From assembly GCA_964476895.1 (NCBI GenBank), contig CAYZCS010000001.1, positions 14,990 through 78,989 of the forward strand: a stretch of 64,000 nucleotides of DNA, written 5' to 3'. The DNA comes from JALYJZ01 sp964476895 (GTDB lineage Bacteria; Patescibacteriota; SICC01). The translations under genes were made by a program, and so were the position numbers. The notes under the pieces are model-generated. The model worked only from the letters and a program-made list of their open reading frames with translations, was not told where the DNA came from and made no database searches. Shown in pieces: positions 15,748-24,400 of the stretch; the stretch's first letter is position 1, and the number at the start of each line of letters is the position of its first letter.

Positions 15748-16181
15748 GGGGATGCACCGGATTCGACGGTGGCGTACCTTGACAGGTTGCCGGCCGAGGA
15801 CGAACGCTCACCTCGCTAATCACGCGTTCAACGGCATTACAACTGCCAACTTCAAAGAGAAGCTTAGCGGTGTTGTCGCTTCCGCCCGGGAAAGCATTGC
15901 TTCCCTGAGCGATGCGTTCGCCCCGCGACAGCTCTCTCCCATCCGGGCGTAATACCCCGGATCGTGCCCGCGCGAGCGCCCGGCTCGCACGGTAGCGCGT
16001 CATACTCCGGGCTCATCCGGATTCCCTAGTCTCAGGAAATTCGGAGACACGTTTGAGACTGGGTAGGCTGCGTTTCGTCCGCTTTCGAGCAGCCTGCTGA
16101 CAGCAAAAAGTGGACTATGCCGGTAGATCGCCTTTCAACGGTCTCCATCGGACGGGGGTTCGACTCCCCCCATCTCCACCA
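15748..16181 (+). ncRNA. ssrA: tmRNA (transfer-messenger RNA)
   Basis: Rescues stalled ribosomes with SmpB. The 5' end GGGGATG pairs with 3' CATCTCC followed by ACCA; GGATTCGACGG at the 5' side and GGGGTTCGACTCCCC (T arm) at the 3' side are diagnostic. PK1 is visible: CGAGG (15795) with CCTCG (15811), and GAACGC (15802) with GCGTTC (15824). A frame open across the message region ends at TAA 15950-15952, which lies in the loop of a perfect ATCCGGG/CCCGGAT stem equivalent to helix 5. If the resume codon is GCC 15845, the tag would have 35 residues, beginning ANFKEKL and ending LSPIRA, which is long and lacks the usual LAA end. The resume position is inferred, not certain. Confidence 0.95.
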
Positions 16182-16425
16182 AGCGGCTCTCTGAGCTCAC
16201 CGGCAATACGCTTGCCGTAAGAAAAATAGCTTTGGAAAGAGATTGGATCGAGAATCACTACTGCTCGCAAGAAACGCGATACTTAGGAGCAGCTAGAAAG
16301 GAGTTGCCAGTACCTATGCCGGTTTCATTGAGCAAGAATGGCGGCGACTCACTGTTGCAACATTAAGAGACTGACAAAAAGGCCCTGGCATAAAGCTCGA
16401 AGATATTTTCAAAGTCTTGTAGCAT
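16182..16425. other. Intergenic stretch between ssrA and the AT-rich island
   Basis: A plus-strand frame stays open for about 55 codons after the tmRNA (ending LSKNGGDSLLQH before TAA near 16365) but lacks a convincing start or ribosome-binding site. It may be a relic of an integration-related gene. No direct repeat of the ssrA 3' end was found. Confidence 0.3.
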
Positions 16426-18384
16426 CTACACGCTAGTCACCTGCTCAACCAGATCCTCTGCTGTGGCTTCTTTCGATATTTTCTTTTTTTGAAATTCAAG
16501 TTGTTTTAGCACAAAATCTAACCGCAAATTCACTTCTGTAAAAATTTCACTCCAGGTTTTTACGTAAATTTCATAGTTGTCGACACTCTGAATAAGTGAT
16601 TTCTTGCCATGAACTTTGGCACTTTTTTGCTCTCGTTTTATATAACCCGAGGTGTCAAATTTGTTCCCCACTAGATAAAACTCCCACTTCATATTTGGAG
16701 CATTAAATTCACTCTGCTCAAGAATGACCCCCATGTACTTTTTAACCTGATCCAGCTCTTTGGCTCCGAGCCTAACCGTAGGCTTTTTGAGTTCCACCAC
16801 GATGTTATGAATCTCATCATTTTCTTTTAGCTGTCGACAAAGAAATATATCCATTTGCTTACGCTTGTCTGGATGGTCAATTTTGACGTTCTTCTTTTCG
16901 TCTCGTAAAAGATATAAGTACCGACGAAGAGCCTCTTCAAATACTGGCTCTGCCTCTGTGACTAGATGGAATCTTTCCCCAAAAATCCAATAAGACGAAG
17001 CTACGATTGTTTGAACATGCGGCACTTCTTTAGCTCTAACATTGTCGTCAAAAACAAGTTTCTTTAGAGCCTGCAAGTCTTTGTTTCGTCTCTCAAGCAT
17101 TCGAGTCGTCGCGACCATGCGTGACATATTTGTACTTTGCAGAAGCTCAGCCAATTCCCTGCGCTCGCTTCTATCAAGATCTACTATTTCCTCAATAATT
17201 TTTAGTAGATTTTCCGTTTCATTAGTGTCGATTAAGAGATTCAATAAGCCAACAAAGGTCTTTTTTTGCTCAATGTTGAGTGTAGAAAAAATTTTAGGCT
17301 CGAGCTTGTAGAGGTCCTTAACTAAAACCTGAAGATGCTCTTTTCTAATTTGGTCAAATTCAGACTCAAGCTCCGGAAAGACCTTTTCGCTCTCATACTC
17401 TTTTACTAGATTGTCTGCATTGGTTTTTAGGAAAGGCTTTCTCAACTTTCTCAAATACCCCGAGAGTTCCTTCTGAAGAAACTTAAACTCAGGACTTGAA
17501 CGATCAACCCCTATCAAAGTAGATTGATTTTTCTTTTCCTTTCCAAAGCCAAAGTTATCAAAGAACGAGGATTTGATGTAAACACTGTGATAAAAATCAT
17601 CACCTTTTCTGTTCAAAGTAGTAAATTCTTTCCACTTTTCTTTATCTTTGGAGTCAATGTAGTAATACTGCGACCACTCCTTATTTAGACTTTCCTTCCA
17701 TCGAACGTATGAGATATGAAACTTTGTATTGCTCTCTTCGTGAGTGAACTCTGTTTCCTTTCTGTCTCCAATCAATGCTGTGTAATCCAGCTCTTCTCCA
17801 TTAATAAGAATCTTGAACGCTTTACTTTTATTTAGCTCTAAAAACCATCCAAACTCTCTTACGAGGAAAGGTTGTAACTCTTGCTCGATCTGCGTTCTCG
17901 TAAAATCAAATATTGACGAAAGTATTACTTCTGTCCCTGGTTTTTCAGTAGTGATTTTTGGAGTCGTCGGATTAAAGAGATCGAGTCGTTTTGAATCAGC
18001 CTTAATCCGATACTTATGCCTCTTGCCAGCCTTCTTGTACACCGTTTCCCATGAAGCTTCATTAGCAAACTTAAAGAAAGTTAGTCTGCCTACACCAGTT
18101 CGTCCGTGCAGTTGAGATTGATTGAAAGTTTTTTCGGCAAATTTCTCGGAATCATGAAATCTCCGAAATTTTTCTTCGAGCTTTGAGTGATCAATTCCAT
18201 ATCCATTGTCACGAATAGTGATAGAAGAAAGGTTGCCTATCGCATTACTATCAAATTCCAGTTCGACTTTGGTTGCATTGGCATCAAAGCCATTCCAAAT
18301 GTACTCAGCAAGGGATCGATTTCTATCATAATTATCAAGAACCTGCTTGATACCCACCGAGGTAATTCGAACGCTTTTGCTCAT
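16426..18384 (-). CDS. GHKL-ATPase protein with C-terminal nuclease-like domain, candidate defence protein
   Basis: 652 residues, clearly richer in A+T than the rest of the window. The N-terminal 180 residues form a GHKL (Hsp90/MutL-type) ATPase: N box RSLAEYIWNGFDANA, G1 box IRDNGYGID, G2 box HGRTGVGRLTFFKF. A middle region of 300 residues is charged and helical. At about 520-570, MDIFLCRQLKENDEIHNIVVELKKP has the spaced D and E-x-K arrangement of PD-(D/E)XK nucleases, followed by ELDQVKKYM. ATPase-nuclease pairs of this sort occur in several phage-defence proteins. The start ATG 18384 has a TAAGAT box six bases upstream. It lies 37 bp downstream of the SIR2-like gene. The nuclease call is tentative; the ATPase call is firm. 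Confidence 0.75.
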   Translation of the reverse strand: MSKSVRITSVGIKQVLDNYDRNRSLAEYIWNGFDANATKVELEFDSNAIGNLSSITIRDNGYGIDHSKLEEKFRRFHDSEKFAEKTFNQSQLHGRTGVGRLTFFKFANEASWETVYKKAGKRHKYRIKADSKRLDLFNPTTPKITTEKPGTEVILSSIFDFTRTQIEQELQPFLVREFGWFLELNKSKAFKILINGEELDYTALIGDRKETEFTHEESNTKFHISYVRWKESLNKEWSQYYYIDSKDKEKWKEFTTLNRKGDDFYHSVYIKSSFFDNFGFGKEKKNQSTLIGVDRSSPEFKFLQKELSGYLRKLRKPFLKTNADNLVKEYESEKVFPELESEFDQIRKEHLQVLVKDLYKLEPKIFSTLNIEQKKTFVGLLNLLIDTNETENLLKIIEEIVDLDRSERRELAELLQSTNMSRMVATTRMLERRNKDLQALKKLVFDDNVRAKEVPHVQTIVASSYWIFGERFHLVTEAEPVFEEALRRYLYLLRDEKKNVKIDHPDKRKQMDIFLCRQLKENDEIHNIVVELKKPTVRLGAKELDQVKKYMGVILEQSEFNAPNMKWEFYLVGNKFDTSGYIKREQKSAKVHGKKSLIQSVDNYEIYVKTWSEIFTEVNLRLDFVLKQLEFQKKKISKEATAEDLVEQVTSV

Positions 18385-18390
18385 ACGAGT

Positions 18391-18396
18391 ATCTTA
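18391..18396 (-). promoter_or_regulatory. -10 box (TAAGAT) of the GHKL-ATPase gene
   Basis: TAAGAT ends six bases from ATG 18384, the same leaderless spacing as host housekeeping genes. Confidence 0.5.
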
Positions 18397-18421
18397 CCAG
18401 TCAGACTTTTGCGATTTTCTT

Positions 18422-19441
18422 TCATGATTCAAATTTCCCAATCTCGGCATACCAATCAATTGTATCTACCAAATCTAGATCGCACGGCACAGGATTATCC
18501 TCGATAAATTTAGCCTCAAAATACTGGTTCCAGTAAGCTTCGGCTGATCGCCGAGGATGGTTTGCAAGCCACGAATCAAAGTAGTCGAAGTGAACGTCGT
18601 AGTGGTGTGTATGCATGAAGTCGTCCCACGTACCTTGCAACTGGTCAGCATCAGCACCTGGTCGGGCAATAATCTCGAACTGCTCAAATTCACGTTTTTC
18701 TTTTGAGCCCCAGCCCTTTTTTAGCTGCTCCATCGCTGCTACATCCGAATCTGGCGCGCGATAACCAAAAACCGTTACCCATGCCGCGGATTTTAGTGCT
18801 TCCGTTAGACGCAGCCACTCGCTGGCGATAAACGGATTTTCCTCATAATTCTTCTCGTTGACCGGATACAACAAGGGCACAGGACTGAAAGTTTTCTTGC
18901 AAACACTACAATTATTCCCAACTGTTCCGGCAATCCGATCTTTCTCGCATATCCCAACCATGACATTGCCATGAAGAAACGCTAGCGGCGGCCGCGACAA
19001 AGTCCTCCGGCCACTTCTTGCGTAAGCTTGCATTAAAAGCGGATCCCAATTGAAGCTGGCAATTAAGTCCTTATCTCGAAGTGACAAAATAAGGTGATCG
19101 TAGATTGTCGGATCATCTGGAATCTGGAAGCGCTCGTAATATTCATGAATGGCTTCATCTATCTTGTCTGCAATCTCCGCTTTCGACCGATCCAACCGTA
19201 GATCTGAATAGGCAGACTCAAAATCCTCAACGTCGCCTAAGCCAGCCTCTTCCAGCAGAGGAGCAACAGTTTCTATTTTCGATAGACCTTTCATGTCAGT
19301 CGGTCGCTTCCCGTTCCTGTCTCCATTAGGCAGAGCAGCAATACTTGCGCCGGCGCCGAGAATTACAACATGTGGCTTACCGGCAAAAGGCTTTTCAACC
19401 TCTTGCTCTTTAGTAACTTCAGAACCAGATGACGCTGCCAT
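18422..19441 (-). CDS. SIR2-like domain protein, candidate defence NADase
   Basis: 339 residues, AT-rich. The Rossmann-type start KPHVVILGAGASIAALP is followed by DLIASFNWDPLL (the TNYD-like motif with Asn), PLAFLHGNVMV (catalytic-type His-Gly) and WVTVFGYRAPDSDVAAM (the GYSLPD-like motif near the C-terminus), in the order of defence SIR2 domains, which typically hydrolyse NAD. CEKD and CSVC cysteines between them could bind a metal. An acidic/charged stretch at 1-20 precedes the domain. ATG 19441 has a TATGAT box six bases upstream. It is immediately upstream of the GHKL-ATPase gene on the same strand, and together they look like a two-gene defence module. NADase activity is inferred. Confidence 0.72.
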   Translation of the reverse strand: MAASSGSEVTKEQEVEKPFAGKPHVVILGAGASIAALPNGDRNGKRPTDMKGLSKIETVAPLLEEAGLGDVEDFESAYSDLRLDRSKAEIADKIDEAIHEYYERFQIPDDPTIYDHLILSLRDKDLIASFNWDPLLMQAYARSGRRTLSRPPLAFLHGNVMVGICEKDRIAGTVGNNCSVCKKTFSPVPLLYPVNEKNYEENPFIASEWLRLTEALKSAAWVTVFGYRAPDSDVAAMEQLKKGWGSKEKREFEQFEIIARPGADADQLQGTWDDFMHTHHYDVHFDYFDSWLANHPRRSAEAYWNQYFEAKFIEDNPVPCDLDLVDTIDWYAEIGKFES

Positions 19442-19447
19442 GCGCTA

Positions 19448-19453
19448 ATCATA
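19448..19453 (-). promoter_or_regulatory. -10 box (TATGAT) of the SIR2-like gene
   Basis: TATGAT on the minus strand ends six bases before ATG 19441. Confidence 0.55.
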
Positions 19454-19485
19454 ACTTTACCCGCGTCTGATTGCCGACTGCCGGT

Positions 19486-19941
19486 CTAGCTAAAACGATC
19501 AAGCCAAAGCTCTAGCACAAGCCGGGTGTTTCCTTGCTTCATTGCATTGACGTAGCTCTGCAAGTAATCAAGGTTAGATGCGAATAGCTTCATTTCCCCT
19601 TCCACCGCTTCAGAATCGTCCGCTGACAATCCCCACTCCCGCTTAAAGACGGCGGCCTCTTCCTCGGTCGCTTGCCCTTCACGCAAGCGCTTGAGGTGTC
19701 TCAATATCGTCAGATTGGCTTCCTGTTGCCCCTTGATCCAGTCGATCACCTGATGTGTCATCCTGTTCGGTAATTCCCCCACTGGAGCAAGTCCGGAGAG
19801 GTCGTGAACAGGCTCTTCGTCCGTTTCTATCATTTCGACCCAGTTGGTTGGCCTTCTATCATCGGCTTCCGCGCCGTCTACCAGCGAGTCGGCAGAATGA
19901 ATCAGGACTTCATAGTCAGGGATTTGAAACTCTGTTGGCAT
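19486..19941 (-). CDS. Hypothetical acidic protein upstream of the SIR2-like gene
   Basis: 151 residues, starting at ATG 19941 with a TACTAT box eight bases upstream. Acidic N-terminal half (LIHSADSLVDGAEADDRRP, METDEEPV-like region), then a helical half (VIDWIKGQQEANLTILRHLKRLREG). No domain recognised. It ends 44 bp before the SIR2-like start on the same strand, so it may belong to the island's transcript. Base composition is intermediate between the island and the host. Confidence 0.5.
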   Translation of the reverse strand: MPTEFQIPDYEVLIHSADSLVDGAEADDRRPTNWVEMIETDEEPVHDLSGLAPVGELPNRMTHQVIDWIKGQQEANLTILRHLKRLREGQATEEEAAVFKREWGLSADDSEAVEGEMKLFASNLDYLQSYVNAMKQGNTRLVLELWLDRFS

Positions 19942-20031
19942 AGCCAGGCATAGTACCAGCCTTACCCCCTACATAGTAGTAAGCTCGATTACTTCACCGT
20001 GGCTACTTCAGCGACTGACCCGAAAAAGGAG

Positions 20032-20559
20032 TTAGCTCTCCGACAACGTGAACTCAACAGCCGTCTTGCCAGGCCCCCGCTCCCATAAATCGGTCACGAC
20101 CGCCCCAGCAGCAGACAGCTGTTCGATTACGCGGTCGGGATCGGCAGTGATGACCTCGTGGGACTCCGTATCTCCGGGGTTTAATACCGCCGTGTCCTCT
20201 TCCTGGAGAACGTCCGCCAGCTCGATGCCGAACTGGAGCAAACGTTCGCTTGGCGTCTCGTGTAGCGTCACTTCCAGAACCGGTTTTCCCCTGTCATAGC
20301 CGGTTACCTTGTCCGCGTATCGCTGCCGGAAAGTCACCGGAGGGTGCGAGAATTCCCCGGCGCGATACAGCTTGGCCGTCACGGTGCCGACAGTGCTAAT
20401 GGCGTCCGCATAACTTTCTACACGCCACTTGTCACTGCCCCCCAGCGCCTGCGTCAGACGATCGGCGACAGGCTTCCTCGCACCTTTCGGGCGCCGCTTT
20501 GCCGCTTCTTTTGCTTCATGTTCCGCACGCCAAGCCGCCCTTCGTTCTGCTCGAGTCAT
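20032..20559 (-). CDS. Hypothetical protein
   Basis: 175 residues. A strongly basic, helical N-terminus (MTRAERRAAWRAEHEAKEAAKRR) is followed by a mixed alpha/beta region (WRVESYADAISTVGTVTAKLYR, PVTFRQRYADKVTGYDRGKP, VLEVTLHETPSE) and an acidic C-terminus. No membrane segment. GC content is like the host genome. No family recognised and no clear ribosome-binding site. Confidence 0.5.
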   Translation of the reverse strand: MTRAERRAAWRAEHEAKEAAKRRPKGARKPVADRLTQALGGSDKWRVESYADAISTVGTVTAKLYRAGEFSHPPVTFRQRYADKVTGYDRGKPVLEVTLHETPSERLLQFGIELADVLQEEDTAVLNPGDTESHEVITADPDRVIEQLSAAGAVVTDLWERGPGKTAVEFTLSES

Positions 20560-20654
20560 TGCAATCCCATTGGTTTAGTAATACGACAAACAAGCTTAGC
20601 AAAAAACATTTATCCGTGGGAACCGGCTCACTGTAAGTTATCTCGTCGGTTCCA

Positions 20655-21515
20655 TCACGCCCCGACGGAAAAATGCTCGAGAATCTCCAGAATGCCGTTT
20701 TCGTCTACCGATGCACCGATGTACGAATTGCTTTCACCTTTGGCCCTTACCAGGTCCTTGAGTTCATTGGTGCCATTCTCCAATGTGGCCACATAGCCGC
20801 AGCGCTGCATGAATCCCCAATCGCTCGTACTGTCCCCGACGCCGAGCGCCTGTTCGAAAGAACCACCAAGGTCCTTAAGCACCGCCTCGGCTCCGGCCTG
20901 TTTCGAACTACCCGGCGTGGTGACGATGCCGTACTGCAGGGGCAAAGCCACGGGATGCACGCCCCAGCTCAAGGAAACACGGTCGCCATACGTTTCCAGC
21001 AGTTTCCGGATGCGACCCTTGTCCGCCTCGTCCTGAGCGATCGGCATGACCTTGGTGACCTCTTCTTGAGCCGCCCGTTCCGGCAATGAGTCCACTACGA
21101 CGGGTTCCCGCTGGAGTATCTGCGCATGCTTCGGCGTAATGTGCGAGACTTGGTCAGCCTGGATGAAGTAATCGTCCACCGTGTAGAACTCGACATACAC
21201 GTCGTTCTCCAGGCAGGTAGCGAGGGTTTCCTTGACCAGATCCTGCGCCAAGACGTGCTTCTCGACGACGACGCCATCGATCGGATCGATGATCACGGCG
21301 CCCGCATCGGTGACATGCGGATTATCCAGTGCCGCGCCTTCGATGATGTCACCGATCGAGTAATGCGGCTTGGCAGTGCACAGTGAGATCGATACACCTG
21401 CGGCATGCAGCTGCTTCAATCTCTGCAGCACGTCGGGATGGGGCGAAGGGGTGTTGTAACCGACCTTCTCGCCGACGATCACGCCATCGATATCCAGAAT
21501 GAGGTATTTAATCAT
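20655..21515 (-). CDS. HAD-superfamily phosphatase (Cof-like)
   Basis: 286 residues. Motif I LILDIDGVIVG supplies the nucleophile and acid/base aspartates; GVSISLCTAKP corresponds to motif II; motif IV is LGVGDSTSDWGFMQ. A cap insertion of about 110 residues sits between motifs II and III, as in type IIB (Cof) HAD hydrolases, which act on sugar phosphates or nucleotides. It begins nine bases after the stop of the inositol-monophosphatase-like gene, so the two are probably one operon handling phosphorylated small molecules. The substrate is unknown. Confidence 0.8.
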   Translation of the reverse strand: MIKYLILDIDGVIVGEKVGYNTPSPHPDVLQRLKQLHAAGVSISLCTAKPHYSIGDIIEGAALDNPHVTDAGAVIIDPIDGVVVEKHVLAQDLVKETLATCLENDVYVEFYTVDDYFIQADQVSHITPKHAQILQREPVVVDSLPERAAQEEVTKVMPIAQDEADKGRIRKLLETYGDRVSLSWGVHPVALPLQYGIVTTPGSSKQAGAEAVLKDLGGSFEQALGVGDSTSDWGFMQRCGYVATLENGTNELKDLVRAKGESNSYIGASVDENGILEILEHFSVGA

Positions 21516-21524
21516 GTGTCACTA

Positions 21525-22295
21525 CTAGGCGCTGAAAACGCCCTCCTTGAGTTCAATCAACTCTTCGCACACCGCCTTGCTACCAGCGATGATATCCAAC
21601 TGGCGGTAGTCGTAGGTTTCGCTCCCGATGTTCACGACCGTTCCGCCGGCCTCTTCCACCAGCAGGCATCCGGCCGCGTAATCCCACACCTGGCCGTAGC
21701 CGTCCTTCACGATGCGGGCATCGAACTTACCCGACGCTACCATCGCGTGCTCGAAGCCACTGTTCATGGTATTCACCAATTGGGTCCGATCGCGCAGCGC
21801 TTCGTACATCCCGTTCATCGCTTCCGGTTTCCCCTCCAATGCGATCATCGCCCGGCGCAGCGGCCGGTCGCTGACCTTTATGGCCTCACCATTCATGAAC
21901 GCGCCCTCTCCACGGACGGCCGAATAGTAGCGATCGTTCACGAAGTCATAGATCGCCCCCACCACCGCGTGCCCGTCTTCGACGTATGCCGCCATCACGG
22001 TGCAGAAGGGCATGCCGCGGATGAAGTGTTCGGTCCCGTCGATCGGATCAATCAACCAGAGGCGTTCCTCGCTCCCCTGTTTTCCGAATTCCTCACCATG
22101 GACTCCGACCCCTGGAGTAATCTCGAGCAATTCTTTCGCCAGGAATTCTTCGATCTCGTGATCGAGCTGTGTGACCGTCGTCTCGTCGTCCTTCACGTCC
22201 ACGCGCGCCACGGCACCGTAATACGGAAGCAGCTTCTCACCGGCCTTCTTCATGACCGGCTCGAGCGCCTGGGATATTTCGGTGTGTTCGGGCAT
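21525..22295 (-). CDS. Inositol monophosphatase family protein
   Basis: 256 residues. The metal-binding set is clear: VHGEEFG (Glu), WLIDPIDGTEHFIRG (DPIDGT motif) and WDYAAGCLLVEEAGG (second Asp). These enzymes remove phosphate from inositol phosphates, histidinol phosphate, PAP or fructose-1,6-bisphosphate, and the family does not settle which one here. First gene of a pair with the HAD phosphatase downstream. Confidence 0.85.
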   Translation of the reverse strand: MPEHTEISQALEPVMKKAGEKLLPYYGAVARVDVKDDETTVTQLDHEIEEFLAKELLEITPGVGVHGEEFGKQGSEERLWLIDPIDGTEHFIRGMPFCTVMAAYVEDGHAVVGAIYDFVNDRYYSAVRGEGAFMNGEAIKVSDRPLRRAMIALEGKPEAMNGMYEALRDRTQLVNTMNSGFEHAMVASGKFDARIVKDGYGQVWDYAAGCLLVEEAGGTVVNIGSETYDYRQLDIIAGSKAVCEELIELKEGVFSA

Positions 22296-22342
22296 GGAGA
22301 CTACTTAAGCGTCATCAGCGCGTCCCGCGCCATGTCCCTATC

Positions 22343-23008
22343 TTATGTCTTGCCGTCGTCACGGGCCATTACGTCTTGCACTTTCAAGCCAACCTCTGCT
22401 GCCAGGTGCGGTGCCAGTAGCGCGAGCTGCAAAGAATCGATGACCGCGCCTTTCAGACTGGCGATGCCCCGGATACCCACGATATCGGATGACCGCAAAT
22501 CCAGTCCCTTTGCACTGATGCCTGAAAACTCGACGTCTGCCAACTGACAACGCTCGAAAGAGACATGCTCGAATGTCGCACCCTGGAAGTCCGCCTCCCG
22601 CAAATCACACTCCTTGAAGCAGACACGTACGAACTTCGTGAACCGGAATGTCGCCAAATCGCACTTACTGTCGCTGATCACCGCGTCCCGCAGTTCGGAC
22701 TCGTACAGCTTGATGCCGGTGAGCCGGCTGTCCTCGATGGTAATCCGGTGCATGCTCGCCCCGACACAATCAGCTGCGACTAGCTGGCAGGCGTTGAACG
22801 ACGCATCCATCACGTCGAGCTTTTTCAGTTTCGCGCGAGACCAGTCGATTCCCTTGAGGCGTGCAGCATCGAACGACACATTGGGAAGATCGGCTTCTGC
22901 AAGATCCGATCCCTCTGCCCTGACGTTCTGGTAGCTACTTCCACCAACCATGCGTTTGAGTGGTTCCAGCGAACCCGTGATGTTCGGACGAGTAATGGAC
23001 CGTGCCAT
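22343..23008 (-). CDS. Pentapeptide-repeat protein
   Basis: 221 residues. From about residue 30 to 180 the sequence follows the A(D/N)LxX pentapeptide rule with a hydrophobic centre at every fifth position (GSDLAEADLPNVSFDAARL, CDLREADFQGATFEHVSF), predicting a right-handed quadrilateral beta-helix. The last 40 residues form a helical cap. Such proteins include DNA-gyrase protectors and structural or effector proteins; none can be chosen here. Start ATG 23008 has TAGAGT six bases upstream. Confidence 0.8.
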   Translation of the reverse strand: MARSITRPNITGSLEPLKRMVGGSSYQNVRAEGSDLAEADLPNVSFDAARLKGIDWSRAKLKKLDVMDASFNACQLVAADCVGASMHRITIEDSRLTGIKLYESELRDAVISDSKCDLATFRFTKFVRVCFKECDLREADFQGATFEHVSFERCQLADVEFSGISAKGLDLRSSDIVGIRGIASLKGAVIDSLQLALLAPHLAAEVGLKVQDVMARDDGKT

Positions 23009-23014
23009 GTATCC

Positions 23015-23020
23015 ACTCTA
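23015..23020 (-). promoter_or_regulatory. -10 box (TAGAGT) of the pentapeptide-repeat gene
   Basis: TAGAGT ends six bases before ATG 23008; leaderless. Confidence 0.5.
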
Positions 23021-23086
23021 CTGCCCGCTTGGTGGAACAGCTAGCAGGGTCGACGCCGCGCTTAAGGCTCCCTATTAGTACTTTAT

Positions 23087-23596
23087 TTATAGAATCTTCG
23101 TCTGACCGTTCGGACCGAATAGTTCTCGCTTAGCTTTCTTGTACTCCGCCTCACTTTTACCTTCGAAACGGCGCTTCAATGCGTTGTATCGCTCAAGTAG
23201 CTCCCTGTTCGAACGCAACACATCCCGTACATTCGCGAAATCATCGTACGCGGAACCAACGACGGTCAGCTGGATACCTACGGGAATCGCTGGATTAGCG
23301 TGATCTTCGAAGCTCGCAAAGCCATCGGTCCAGATTGTGTTCTCATGTCGGGGATTAAATCTACTGCGCAGTACGGCCTTCGCATTCTCAAAATCGCCTC
23401 CGGACACACTGACCTGGATATCTAAGTCCCCTTTCGTGATGGATCCCGGCACCGCCGTGCTACCAACGTGCTGCACGTTTGCGCCAGGAAGCAACTCTAG
23501 AAGTAACTCCCGATAGCGCTCGAATTCCGTGTCGGCCGTTTCCTGGATTTCCTCGACGGGCACGAAACGCACTTGAATAAAGCTACTTCCCCTCAT
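23087..23596 (-). CDS. GrpB-like (UPF0157) nucleotidyltransferase-fold protein
   Basis: 169 residues. VQHVGSTAVPGSITKGDLDI is the hallmark GrpB motif, a nucleotidyltransferase-like GS...DxD core, and the C-terminal NRELLERYNALKRRFEG is also typical. Function of the family is unsettled; some members are linked to coenzyme A synthesis (dephospho-CoA kinase fusions). Start ATG 23596 is supported by AAGGAG directly upstream, one of the clear Shine-Dalgarno sites in this stretch. Confidence 0.8.
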   Translation of the reverse strand: MRGSSFIQVRFVPVEEIQETADTEFERYRELLLELLPGANVQHVGSTAVPGSITKGDLDIQVSVSGGDFENAKAVLRSRFNPRHENTIWTDGFASFEDHANPAIPVGIQLTVVGSAYDDFANVRDVLRSNRELLERYNALKRRFEGKSEAEYKKAKRELFGPNGQTKIL

Positions 23597-23674
23597 TCTC
23601 CTTAATTCTAACCTTCACGATCTTCCGCACCAGCGCGACGATCCTCTGTCCGCCGCGGTTCTTAATCGCCTGCT

Positions 23675-24388
23675 TCACTTAATCCCTTTCAACCACCGTA
23701 CCGTCGAGGCATACAGCTTTTCCGCTACGCCGTCTTCCTCGAAGCAGTGCCCCGCCCCTCGGATGACCTCATGAGCGCTCTTCCCCTGCGCGTTCTCCGC
23801 ATACCGGCGACTCCCGCGCAGCACGCCGTTTCCAGCGGTAATGACCTTGAGTGGGTACGCGATGTCCTTTCCGAGCTCTTCCCACGGAATGTTCGCATCC
23901 ACGTCGACCATCCGTTTACCGAACAGGTAATCGACATACCCACGTATCCGGTACGCTTTCAGGCGCGGCTCGTACTTACTGCGCGAGCGGAGCAGCGCGA
24001 GCTTGTAGCTCGGGTCCCACAGCACCGCACCGTCCAAATCCTTGTCCTTCGACAGCAGGATCGTCGTGCCGCCGTAGCTGTGCCCGACGGCGAAGATCTT
24101 CCGTTTGCCATGCTTCCGGAAGTACGCCACGACCGCGTCGAAGTCGGCGGCATGCGTCTTCAGCGTGGCTTGGCGGAGCGGCCGGCTGTCGTACAGGTAG
24201 TAGCGAAACGACGAAAAGCCCTGCTGCTCCAGGTACCGCGCGCCGTTGTAGAACTGGTGCTCGTTCGGATCGCCGGTCAGCCCGTGTACGAAGATTACCA
24301 GCGGCTTGGTCAGCGGTCCGCGCAGGAACCCCTTGACCGACTTCCCGCCGCCGACCGGCATTCGGACGATTCTCTCCTTGGCTGCCAT
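23675..24388 (-). CDS. Alpha/beta hydrolase
   Basis: 237 residues. VIFVHGLTGDPNEH gives the HG oxyanion motif, FAVGHSYGGTTILLS the nucleophile elbow (GHSYGG, Ser), and the C-terminal AGHCFEEDG the catalytic His; the Asp is in or near ITAGNG or the preceding helix. Similar proteins are dienelactone-hydrolase-like esterases or peptidases. ATG 24388 (MAAKERIVRM) was chosen over the upstream ATG 24463 because TACGAT lies exactly six bases before it. Confidence 0.82.
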   Translation of the reverse strand: MAAKERIVRMPVGGGKSVKGFLRGPLTKPLVIFVHGLTGDPNEHQFYNGARYLEQQGFSSFRYYLYDSRPLRQATLKTHAADFDAVVAYFRKHGKRKIFAVGHSYGGTTILLSKDKDLDGAVLWDPSYKLALLRSRSKYEPRLKAYRIRGYVDYLFGKRMVDVDANIPWEELGKDIAYPLKVITAGNGVLRGSRRYAENAQGKSAHEVIRGAGHCFEEDGVAEKLYASTVRWLKGIK

Positions 24389-24394
24389 GCGCCC

Positions 24395-24400
24395 ATCGTA
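24395..24400 (-). promoter_or_regulatory. -10 box (TACGAT) of the hydrolase gene
   Basis: TACGAT on the minus strand ends six bases before ATG 24388. Confidence 0.5.

Noticed and set aside
15752..15952. 66-residue ORF at the 5' part of the tmRNA
   Set aside because: It lies inside the tmRNA; only its final part may be translated as the tag.
16182..20600. Integrase gene or att direct repeat bounding the island
   Set aside because: No tyrosine recombinase motif and no copy of the ssrA 3' end were found by eye; the island borders are judged only from base composition.
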